Assembly: GCA_964384675.1 (NCBI GenBank)
Contig: CAYLNK010000071.1
Location: forward strand, 1 to 22,696
Origin: CAYLNK01 sp964384675
GTDB lineage: Bacteria > Acidobacteriota > Thermoanaerobaculia > UBA5066
Reading direction: 5' to 3'
Length of the DNA stretch: 22,696 nt
Shown one piece after another: positions 6,534-12,873 of this stretch (its first letter is position 1; each line of letters opens with the position of its first letter). Below the pieces are notes generated by a model. That model was not told the DNA's origin. It did no database searches and was given only the letters and a program-made list of their open reading frames with translations. Both the position numbers and the translations under genes were made by a program.

Positions 6534-6887
6534 TCACCTCACGGAGCAGCTGGCGGCCCCGGTGGTCTTGGTGCAGCCGGCCCCGCAGTTGGCGTCCGCC
6601 TGGTTCGCGCCATCGTTGCACTGCCCTCCGGTCACCTTGCCGTTCTGGATGTTCGCCCAGCACGTGCCGGTGCTGCTCCCGGACGAGAGGGTGATCTTCT
6701 TTCCCCCCTCGCAGGTCAGCTCGATCGAGGACCTCGGCACCGCCTGCTTGCCGGTGAACCCCTTCTTCGGGATGACCGGCTCGGCCTTCGGCTCCGCGGA
6801 TCGGGCCTTGGTGTCCGCGGCCTGGGCAGGGACCAGACCGGCGAGCGGGAGAGCCAGGATAAGGAACGCCACGGCGCTCAATCGCAT
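6534..6887 (-). CDS. Small secreted cysteine-rich protein, function unknown
   Basis: A 117-residue protein starting at the ATG 6885-6887, with a strong GAGGAGG ribosome binding site just upstream. Residues 1-23 (MRLSAVAFLILALPLAGLVPAQA) form a clear Sec signal peptide with a probable cleavage after AQA. A charged linker follows (DTKARSAEPKAEPVIPKKG). The C-terminal ~70 residues contain six cysteines, in ELTCEGGKK, GTCWANIQ, GGQCNDG, NCGAGC and ASCSVR, which suggests a disulfide-stabilised domain outside the cytoplasm. No known family is recognised. The protein is divergent from the ECF42 cluster, with 154 bp between starts. Confidence 0.75.
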   Translation of the reverse strand: MRLSAVAFLILALPLAGLVPAQAADTKARSAEPKAEPVIPKKGFTGKQAVPRSSIELTCEGGKKITLSSGSSTGTCWANIQNGKVTGGQCNDGANQADANCGAGCTKTTGAASCSVR

Positions 6888-7041
6888 CTCGACCTCCTCG
6901 GGATCCGGGCAGTATAGAGCCACGACTCGGACACCTCGAGGACGTCCCGCCGGCGGCTCGTAGAATTCTGGCCTCGCCGTTCGTCGTCCTATGTGAAGGC
7001 CGGGCAGGAAGCCCCGCCCGAAGGACCCTTGCAGGAGAGAC

Positions 7042-7407
7042 ATGCCGCACTTTCTGGTCGCCATCCAGCACCCCGACGACTACGCCCCGTCCGAAGAGAG
7101 CGAGGAGATGATCCGTGACGTCCACGCGCTGAACAGGGAGATGGAGGCCGCCGGCGCCAGGCTCTTCGCCGGTGGACTGGAGCCGGCAGGCAAGGCGAAG
7201 TCCCTGCGGAAGCGGCCCGATGGCCAGGTGGTCGTCACCGACGGACCGTACCTGGAGGCGAAGGAGCACGTGGGCGGCTTCTGGATCCTCGAAGCCGCCG
7301 ACCTCGACGAGGCGCTCGACTGGGCACGAAAGGCCGTCGCGGCCTGTCGAGTGCCGGTCGAGGTGCGGCAGGTCTTCTTCCGCCCACGAAACGATGGCCA
7401 GGCCTAG
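7042..7407 (+). CDS. YciI-family (DGPF domain) protein, first of two
   Basis: This 121-residue protein is a YCII-related/DGPF-domain protein. The signature VVTDGPYLEAKEHVGGFWILEAADLDEALDWARKA is intact and is followed by the usual PVEVRQVF end. Such proteins form small ferredoxin-like dimers, and their role beside ECF sigma factors is not settled. The start has a good AGGAG ribosome binding site. It is the first gene of a four-gene operon ending in an ECF42-type sigma factor, with gaps of only 10-15 bp between genes. Known ECF42 factors control their linked DGPF genes, so it is probably a target of the sigma factor. Confidence 0.92.
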   Translation: MPHFLVAIQHPDDYAPSEESEEMIRDVHALNREMEAAGARLFAGGLEPAGKAKSLRKRPDGQVVVTDGPYLEAKEHVGGFWILEAADLDEALDWARKAVAACRVPVEVRQVFFRPRNDGQA

Positions 7408-7422
7408 AAGAGGAGACTCGCG

Positions 7423-8007
7423 ATGAGGAAGCTCAGGATCGTCGAGCACATCTCGCTGGACGGCGTGATCCAGCACTCCGCCGATGACGGCGATTTCCCG
7501 TACAGCGACTGGACCGCGCCGTATCGGAGCCCCGCGGGCCGGGATGCCATGCTCGCGGCGTATGGCGGGAGCTTCGACCTGCTGCTCGGCCGTCGCACCT
7601 ACGACATCTGGTCGGGGTTCTGGCCAAAGGCGCCGAGCAGCCCGATGTCGAGCGGTCTGAACAAGGCAACGAAGTACGTCGTCACACACCGTCCGGAGAG
7701 TCTCGAGTGGGGCCCGTTCGAGCGTCTCGGGCCGGACCTCGTCGAGGGCGTTCGCCGCGTCAAGTCGCAGGACGGCCCGGACCTCGTCCTCTCGGGCAGC
7801 TCCACGCTGACCTCGACGCTGCTCGAGCACGGGCTCGCGGATGAAGTCCTGCTGGCCGTCTATCCGGTCCTGCTGGGCACGGGGAAGCGACTCTTCGCGG
7901 CCGGAACCCCGCCGCGCTCGTTCGAGCTCGTCAGCACGAAGGCCTTTCCGTCGGGCATCGTCTTCAATGCGTACGAGGCCGCGGGGCCTTTGAAGAAGCA
8001 GTCGTAA
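7423..8007 (+). CDS. Dihydrofolate reductase-like (RibD C-terminal domain) protein
   Basis: This 194-residue protein belongs to the RibD C-terminal / dihydrofolate reductase-like family: MRKLRIVEHISLDGVIQ at the start, LLLGRRTYDIWSGFWP in the middle, and LVLSGSSTLTSTLLEHGLADEVLLAVYPVLLGTGKRLF near the end. Family members bind NADPH, but most stand-alone members have unknown substrates. It is not expected to replace FolA. A GAGGAG ribosome binding site precedes the ATG. It lies between two YciI-like genes and upstream of the sigma factor, a common arrangement in such clusters. Confidence 0.9.
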   Translation: MRKLRIVEHISLDGVIQHSADDGDFPYSDWTAPYRSPAGRDAMLAAYGGSFDLLLGRRTYDIWSGFWPKAPSSPMSSGLNKATKYVVTHRPESLEWGPFERLGPDLVEGVRRVKSQDGPDLVLSGSSTLTSTLLEHGLADEVLLAVYPVLLGTGKRLFAAGTPPRSFELVSTKAFPSGIVFNAYEAAGPLKKQS

Positions 8008-8018
8008 GGATCGGCTCG

Positions 8019-8420
8019 ATGCGCTTCATGGTGATGGCGATCCTCGAGGGGAGAGGAGCGACCACGCCGAACGCGGCGGCCGGCTCGGAAGCAGCAGCGA
8101 AGATGAGGGAGTACGACGGGTCGCTGCAGCGGGCCGGAGTCCTGCTCGCGCGAGACGGGCTCCTTCCTCCTTCCACGGGAGCCCGCATCTCCCTCGTCGA
8201 CGGCAGGCCGGCCGTGGAGGACGGGCTGTCCGTGCCGTCGAGAGGAGCCCTCGGCGGCTTCTGGATCCTCCAGGTGCGCTCACGCGAAGAGGCCATCGAA
8301 TGGGCAAAGCGGTCGCCCATGTCCAGCGACGAGGTGATCGAGGTTCGTCAGATCCGCGAGACGTCCGACGGACCCGAAGGCGTCCGCGGGGGCGGGAGGC
8401 GCGAGCCGCTGGTCCGGTAA
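8019..8420 (+). CDS. YciI-family (DGPF domain) protein, second of two
   Basis: A 133-residue paralogue of the product of 7042-7407, in the longer form: MRFMVMAILEGRG, then a helix with AAAKMREYDGSLQRAGVLLARDGL, then GGFWILQVRSREEAIEWAKRSPMSSDEVIEVRQI. The DGP signature is replaced by DGLSVPSRGALGGFWIL, so the usual acidic turn is altered. An AAGGA ribosome binding site lies before the ATG. The basic C-terminal tail (VRGGGRREPLVR) is not part of the family fold. The gene ends 10 bp before the sigma factor. Confidence 0.88.
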   Translation: MRFMVMAILEGRGATTPNAAAGSEAAAKMREYDGSLQRAGVLLARDGLLPPSTGARISLVDGRPAVEDGLSVPSRGALGGFWILQVRSREEAIEWAKRSPMSSDEVIEVRQIRETSDGPEGVRGGGRREPLVR

Positions 8421-8430
8421 CCTGATCCGC

Positions 8431-9711
8431 ATGAGCGATGTCCACAGGACGATCGAGGCCGTGTGGCGGATCGAGTCCACACGCCTCGTCGCCGCGATCG
8501 CTCGGGTCACGCACGATATCGGCATTGCCGAGGAGCTGGCGCAGGACGCGCTCGTGAAGGCCCTCGAGGTCTGGCCCGAGGAAGGCATCCCGGACAGACC
8601 CGGGGCATGGCTGATGACGGCGGCGACGCGGCGCGCGATCGACTCGTTGCGGCGCGGCCGCATGCTCGTGCAGAAGCACGAAGAGATCGCCCGCGAGCTG
8701 GAATGGCAGGAGAAGCGGCTCGGAGACTCCCTGGAGCGCTCGCTGGATCAGGTGATCGACGACGACGTGCTGCGGCTCATCTTCACCGCGTGCCATCCCG
8801 TGCTCGCGGTGGAGGGGCGCATCGCGCTCACGTTGCGGCTGATCGGCGGCCTCACCACGCCGGAGATCGCCCGCGCGTTCCTCGTGCCGGAGAAGACGCT
8901 GGGCCAGCGGATCTCCCGAGCCAAGAAGACCCTCTCGGAGGCGCACGTTCCGTTCGAGACGCCGAGCGGCGACGAGCTGCGTCGCCGGGTCGAGTCCGTG
9001 CTCCTGGTGGTCTACCTGATCTTCAACGAGGGCTACACCGCGACCTCGGGCGACGAATGGACGCGGGCCGCTCTCTCCGACGAGGCGCTGCGCCTGGGGC
9101 GCATGCTCGGGCAGCTCCTCCCCGGCGAATCGGAAGTCCACGCGCTCGCGGCGTTGATGGAGCTGCAGGCCTCGCGCAACGCCGCGCGCCGGGGCAGGAA
9201 CGGCGAGGCGGTCCTGATCGCCGACCAGGACCGCTCCCTGTGGGACCACGCGCAGATCCAGCGGGGCATGGCGGCGCTCGAAGAGGCGCGGAGACGAGGC
9301 GGCGGCGCGAAGCCCTACGCGTTGCAGGCCGCCATCGCCGCCTGTCACATGCGCGCCCGCACCGCCGCGGAGACGGACTGGGACCGTATCGTCCTTCTCT
9401 ACGACGCCCTGCTGCAGGTCAATCCCTCTCCGATCGTGGCGCTCAACCGCGCGGTCGCCGTCGGCATGGCCAGGGGCCCGGCCGCGGGGCTCGACGCGGT
9501 CGACGCTGCCGCCACCCTCGCCGCCGACTCCGGGCTGGCCGGCTACCACCTCTTTCCCAGCGTTCGCGGAGACCTGCTGATGAAGATGGGCAGGCTCTCC
9601 GAGGCGCGTGACGAGATCCGGCGCGCCATCGCCCTGACGAAGAACCTGCGGGAGCGGGAGCTGCTGGCGAGCCGGCTGAAGCGCCTGGAGCAGGCGGCCC
9701 CGAGGAGATGA
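8431..9711 (+). CDS. ECF42-group sigma factor with C-terminal TPR-like extension
   Basis: A 426-residue RNA polymerase sigma factor, far longer than ordinary ECFs. Sigma region 2 spans about residues 10-75 (THDIGIAEELAQDALVKALE, then RRAIDSLRRGR). Region 4 is near 110-165 (DDVLRLIFTACHPVL, LIGGLTTPEIARAFLVPEKTLGQRISRAKKTL). The last ~230 residues are the DUF6596/TPR-like extension typical of ECF42 (LIFNEGYTATSGDEW, DRSLWDHAQIQRG, LQAAIAACH, YDALLQVNPSPIVALNRAVAV). ECF42 factors lack an anti-sigma gene and need the extension for activity. The linked DGPF genes are the usual targets. I looked for the TGTCGA -35 motif reported, as I recall, for Streptomyces ECF42 between 6888 and 7041 and did not find it. 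Confidence 0.93.
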   Translation: MSDVHRTIEAVWRIESTRLVAAIARVTHDIGIAEELAQDALVKALEVWPEEGIPDRPGAWLMTAATRRAIDSLRRGRMLVQKHEEIARELEWQEKRLGDSLERSLDQVIDDDVLRLIFTACHPVLAVEGRIALTLRLIGGLTTPEIARAFLVPEKTLGQRISRAKKTLSEAHVPFETPSGDELRRRVESVLLVVYLIFNEGYTATSGDEWTRAALSDEALRLGRMLGQLLPGESEVHALAALMELQASRNAARRGRNGEAVLIADQDRSLWDHAQIQRGMAALEEARRRGGGAKPYALQAAIAACHMRARTAAETDWDRIVLLYDALLQVNPSPIVALNRAVAVGMARGPAAGLDAVDAAATLAADSGLAGYHLFPSVRGDLLMKMGRLSEARDEIRRAIALTKNLRERELLASRLKRLEQAAPRR

Positions 9712-9726
9712 GGGGCGCCCGCCCCT
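9711..9726 (+). terminator. Possible hairpin terminator after the ECF42 operon
   Basis: AGGGGCG-CC-CGCCCCT directly follows the stop codon and can form a strong GC hairpin. No T-run follows, so it is not a canonical intrinsic terminator. It may stabilise the 3' end or act with the palindrome at 9781. Confidence 0.35.
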
Positions 9727-9780
9727 GCCAGGACGGGCTGGATCGGTCGGGGAACGCGGACCATCGAGCGGCCCGTCTTT

Positions 9781-9821
9781 GCTGAACGGACGCTGAACGG
9801 TCCGTTCAGCGTCCGTTCAGC
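9781..9821. repeat. 41-bp perfect palindrome made of four GCTGAACGG units
   Basis: Two 20-bp arms are exact reverse complements around a single central T at 9801. Each arm contains GCTGAACGG twice in tandem, with a 2-nt AC between the copies, so the site holds two direct and two inverted copies. It lies 70 bp after the ECF42 stop and 82 bp before the DUF4386 start. No T-run follows on either strand, so a classic terminator is unlikely. It could be a cruciform-forming site, a regulator binding site for the following gene, or a terminator of another kind. Confidence 0.85.
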
Positions 9822-9903
9822 AGCCCCACGTCAGGCTCCTGCCCGTCGACGAACGAAACGCGGGGACCCGCGCGTATCGGCGACCTCGCGGAGGTAAGGC
9901 GAC

Positions 9904-10605
9904 GTGAATCCGACACCCGAGCAGCAAACCTACGCCCGTCTGGCGGGCCTCGCGTTTCTCGCGAACTTCGTCCTCCAGCTCCTGGGGGACTTCGTGACGA
10001 TCATCGCCCGCGGCGGCGAGACCTTCGCCCAGAGGGCGCGCTACGCCACGGAGCACGACCTGCTCTGGCGCGTCTCGCTGCTCGAGGTCGGGCTCGCGTG
10101 GATCGCGACCGGCATCCTGGCCTTCGCCCTGTACGTCGTGCTCGAGCCGGTGGACAGGCGTCTCGCCCAGCTCGCGCTGTGCCTGCGGCTCGGCGGGTCG
10201 TTCGTGGGCGCGTCGAGCCTGGCGTTCCGTGTCGCGGTGGCGTGGCTGTACAAGGCGTCGGCGACGGAAGGCCTCTTCACGGCCGAGCAGCTGCGCACGC
10301 TGGTGTCGGTGCTGACGCGGGGCGCGGGCGAGGGCGTGGAGGTCGCCTGGATCCTCCAGGGCGCGGGCTCGACGCTCTTCTTCCTGCTGTTCCTGCGATC
10401 GGGCTACCTGCCGCGCGCGCTGGCGGCCGTCGGCATGCTCGGAGCCGCCGTGCTGGTCCCCATGAGCGCCGTGATGTTCGTCTTTCCGCAGTACATCGGC
10501 GCGTTGAAGATGGTGGGTGTGCCCGGCTTCCTCGCCGAGGTCGTCACCTCGATCTGGCTCCTGGCCAAGGGGCTTCGGCCGCGGGAGTCCCACGCCGGCT
10601 CCTGA
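9904..10605 (+). CDS. DUF4386-family integral membrane protein
   Basis: A 233-residue polytopic membrane protein starting at GTG 9904, with a strong GCGGAGGTAAGG ribosome binding region. About six hydrophobic segments are visible: near 14-36 (LAGLAFLANFVLQLLGDFVTII), 58-80, 94-117, 148-165, 171-198 and 205-222. The ending GVPGFLAEVVTSIWLLAKGL and the ARLAGLAFL start are characteristic of DUF4386. The family has no established function; members occur beside stress regulators. The gene stands alone, flanked by the 41-bp palindrome upstream and the snapback element directly after its stop. Confidence 0.88.
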   Translation: MNPTPEQQTYARLAGLAFLANFVLQLLGDFVTIIARGGETFAQRARYATEHDLLWRVSLLEVGLAWIATGILAFALYVVLEPVDRRLAQLALCLRLGGSFVGASSLAFRVAVAWLYKASATEGLFTAEQLRTLVSVLTRGAGEGVEVAWILQGAGSTLFFLLFLRSGYLPRALAAVGMLGAAVLVPMSAVMFVFPQYIGALKMVGVPGFLAEVVTSIWLLAKGLRPRESHAGS

Positions 10606-10608
10606 TTC

Positions 10609-10779
10609 CTAGTGGCGTGTTAGCGAAGAATCCGAAGCGCCTGCTCGGCCCTCGACGCCGAGAGCGGCGTTGCGCAGACGCTCGGCGAAGAGCCCACTTC
10701 AGCCCTCGGTCTGCGCGCCTGGCTCTCGGCGCCGATCGCCGTCGCATCCACTTCGCCTTCCTCGCTAACACGCCACTAG
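10609..10779. mobile_element. 171-bp snapback MITE-like element with perfect 18-bp terminal inverted repeats
   Basis: CTAGTGGCGTGTTAGCGA at 10609-10626 is repeated exactly in inverted orientation at 10762-10779. Further inverted pairs lie inside in the right order: CGCCGAGAGC 10656-10665 with GCTCTCGGCG 10722-10731, and GCGCAGAC 10672-10679 with GTCTGCGC 10709-10716. The whole unit could therefore fold into one long imperfect hairpin. Both ends carry CTAG, a tetranucleotide often rare in bacteria. It begins 3 bp after the DUF4386 stop and ends 8 bp before the response regulator ATG. It encodes no protein. A non-autonomous transposon or a large REP/BIME-like unit are the main alternatives. Confidence 0.8.
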
Positions 10780-10787
10780 AATCGACC

Positions 10788-11450
10788 ATGAGGGTCCTGA
10801 TCGCCGAAGACGAGCCGCTGCTGGCGAGCCGGCTCGCCGCCACGCTCGGAGAACGCGGCTACGTGGTCGACGTCGCCGGCGACGGAGAGCGAGCCGACTT
10901 CCTCGTCGGCACCGAGCCCTACGACGCGGTCCTCCTCGATCTCGGGCTGCCGCGGATCGACGGGCTGTCGCTCCTCGAACGCTGGCGCGCCGACGGGGTC
11001 ACGGTGCCGGTGCTGGTGCTCACCGCCCGCGGAAGCTGGAGCGAGAAGGTGCGCGGCATCGACGGCGGCGCCGACGACTACGTCACCAAGCCGTTCCAGA
11101 TGGAGGAGCTGCTGGCCCGGCTGCGCGCCCTGATCCGGCGATCGAGCGGGCAGCTCACGCCCGCCTTGCGTTGCGGCGCCGTGGCGCTCGACCCGAGGAC
11201 GTCGCGGGTCACCCTCGACGGGCAGCCGGTGAAGCTGACCGGTCACGAGCTCCGCGTGCTCTCGTACCTCATGCACCACCGGGGGCGCGTGGTCTCGCAG
11301 TCCGAGCTGACCGAACACATCTACGCCCAGTCGTTCGACCGCGATTCGAACACCGTGGAGGTCTTCGTCGCGCGTCTCCGGCGAAAGCTCGGCGTCTCGA
11401 CGATCGAGACCGTGCGCGGGCTCGGCTATCGCATCGGGGCCGAATCCTGA
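10788..11450 (+). CDS. OmpR/PhoP-family response regulator
   Basis: This 220-residue protein has a receiver domain (residues 1-115) with the acidic pocket IAED, phosphoacceptor about D52 (VLLDLGLPRIDG), the LTARG switch and K102 (VTKPFQ). An OmpR-type winged-helix domain follows (LTGHELRVLSYLMHHRGRVVSQSELTEHIY, then NTVEVFVARLRRKLG and IETVRGLGYRI). These are PhoP/QseB-like features. The histidine kinase follows at once, so the two form a two-component system. The ATG at 10788 has no recognisable ribosome binding site, because the snapback element ends only 8 bp before it. Either translation is leaderless or inefficient, or the element supplies the promoter. Confidence 0.93.
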   Translation: MRVLIAEDEPLLASRLAATLGERGYVVDVAGDGERADFLVGTEPYDAVLLDLGLPRIDGLSLLERWRADGVTVPVLVLTARGSWSEKVRGIDGGADDYVTKPFQMEELLARLRALIRRSSGQLTPALRCGAVALDPRTSRVTLDGQPVKLTGHELRVLSYLMHHRGRVVSQSELTEHIYAQSFDRDSNTVEVFVARLRRKLGVSTIETVRGLGYRIGAES

Positions 11451-12460
11451 ACGGCCCCGCCACCGTCCGCCGCTCTCTCCGCACGCGCCTGCTCGTGGGG
11501 GCGCTCGTCTGGATGACGGCGGTGCTCCTGGCGGTGACGGCTCTGCTGCTGAGGGTCATCCGGAACCACCCGGCGCACCGCGGGCCGGAGACCTCTCTCG
11601 TCGCGATGGGGCTCATCGCCGGAGCGTCCGTGGTGGGGGGGCTGTTCCTGGTGCGACGAGCGCTCGCGCCGTTCGAGTCCCTTCGCGCCGGTCTCTCCTC
11701 GGTGCGTGACGGACGAGGCACGCGGATCGAGGGCGGCTATCCGGCCGAGGTGCAGCCGCTCGTGGACGACCTGAACGCGCTGCTCGAGGATCGTGAGCGT
11801 GCTCTCGCCCGGGCCCTCGCCACGGCCGGGGACCTCGCGCACGGACTGAAGACGCCGCTTGCGGTGCTCGCTCAGGAGGCCGAGCAGGCGGGCGCCGCGG
11901 GGCATCACGATCTCGCCGCGACGCTCCGCCAGCTCGTCGAGCGGATGCAGCGGCAGGTCGACCATCACCTGGCTCGGGCGCGGGCCACCGCGACGGCCGG
12001 CGGCGCGCCGGGACTCCGATGTGCCGTCCTGCCGTCCGTGGAAGGTCTCGTGCGCACCATGCGGCGCCTCCACGCGGGACGTGAGCTCGCCTTCGACGTC
12101 GACGTCGCGCCGGCGCACGAGGTCCGGGGCCGCCGGGAAGACCTCGAAGAGATGCTGGGGAACCTGCTCGACAACGCGTGCAAGTGGGCGAGTACGCGAG
12201 TCGCCGTCTCCTCGTCCCTCGACGACGCCAAGCTGCTCCTCTGGGTGGACGACGATGGGCCGGGTCTCGATCCGTCGCTGCGCGCGCAGGTGCTGCGGCG
12301 GGGAGTGCGGGCCGACGAGAGGGTCCGGGGATCGGGGCTCGGCCTCGCGATCGTGAGCGACCTCGCCGAGCTGTACGGCGGCTCGGTCGCGCTGGAGACC
12401 TCGCCGCTCGGCGGGACGCGCGCCCGGCTCCAGCTTCCGTGTGCCGTCGCTAACCGCTAA
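11447..12460 (+). CDS. Sensor histidine kinase, PhoQ/QseC-like, with a very short external loop
   Basis: A kinase of about 337 residues paired with the response regulator. A transmembrane segment near 15-36 (LLVGALVWMTAVLLAVTALLL) and another near 51-70 (LVAMGLIAGASVVGGLFLV) enclose only about 14 residues outside the membrane. A HAMP-like region follows, then the phosphoacceptor H132 (GDLAHGLKTPLAVL), N box GNLLDNACKWA, G1 DDDGPGLD and G2 GSGLGLAIV. No ATG is available near the start. CTG at 11447 overlaps the regulator stop, and GTG at 11495 is the alternative; both keep the two membrane segments. With so small a loop, it probably senses membrane state or a partner protein. The start is uncertain. 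Confidence 0.9.
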   Translation: MNGPATVRRSLRTRLLVGALVWMTAVLLAVTALLLRVIRNHPAHRGPETSLVAMGLIAGASVVGGLFLVRRALAPFESLRAGLSSVRDGRGTRIEGGYPAEVQPLVDDLNALLEDRERALARALATAGDLAHGLKTPLAVLAQEAEQAGAAGHHDLAATLRQLVERMQRQVDHHLARARATATAGGAPGLRCAVLPSVEGLVRTMRRLHAGRELAFDVDVAPAHEVRGRREDLEEMLGNLLDNACKWASTRVAVSSSLDDAKLLLWVDDDGPGLDPSLRAQVLRRGVRADERVRGSGLGLAIVSDLAELYGGSVALETSPLGGTRARLQLPCAVANR

Positions 12461-12475
12461 TGACCGTGGCCGGGG

Positions 12476-12751
12476 TCACGCGCGGCTCCAGTCCGGCGAT
12501 AGCTTGCGGATCCAGAGGCTGCCCACGACCTGCACGGCGATCAGGAGGAGGTGGACGCTCACGAACAGGGCCGCCGGCAGCGACACGAGGAAGGGCGGGA
12601 GACAGAGGACGACGGCGCTCACGACCTCGGCGAAGCTGATGTGCCTCTTCGCGACGCGGTGGTGCAGCAGGTGTAGCGCCTGGGTCACCAGGAGCGCGAT
12701 GTAGGTGGAGGTGGGGTTCAGCACGAGAGCGGAGCATACGGCGGCAGGCAC
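12476..12751 (-). CDS. Small hydrophobic membrane protein, function unknown
   Basis: A 91-residue reading frame from GTG 12749-12751, or 82 residues from GTG 12722-12724. It has a hydrophobic helix STYIALLVTQALHLLHH, a loop RVAKRHISF, and hydrophobic segments EVVSAVVLCLPPFLVSLPAALFVSVHLLLIAVQVVGSLWI, ending with RKLSPDW. Three membrane helices are likely. This pattern is not what chance GC-rich frames give, so I think it is real, but neither start has a clear ribosome binding site and the family is not recognised. It converges on the histidine kinase, with 15 bp between the stops. Confidence 0.6.
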   Translation of the reverse strand: MPAAVCSALVLNPTSTYIALLVTQALHLLHHRVAKRHISFAEVVSAVVLCLPPFLVSLPAALFVSVHLLLIAVQVVGSLWIRKLSPDWSRA

Positions 12752-12873
12752 CGGGGCTTCGTGACTCCGTTCTCCTCGGGTGTGACGACCCTCACGCGGC
12801 CGTCGGGCTTCGTAAACGTGCGCCCGCCCACGACGTCGAAGGCCGCAACACCGAAAAGGGAGGACCCGGATCC

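Noticed and set aside
8026..9549. Minus-strand open frame of 507 codons
   Set aside because: Antisense to the clear ECF42 sigma gene and second YciI gene; Arg/Gly-rich sequence with no recognisable motif.
9781..9821. Canonical intrinsic terminator
   Set aside because: The stem is strong but no T-run follows on either strand and the perfect palindrome leaves almost no loop.
12752..12873. Minus-strand peptide with protein-like stretch GGRTFTKPDGRVRVVTPEENG
   Set aside because: It lies in a 122-bp gap, has no start signal or family match, and runs into antisense of the hydrolase gene; too little to call a gene remnant.
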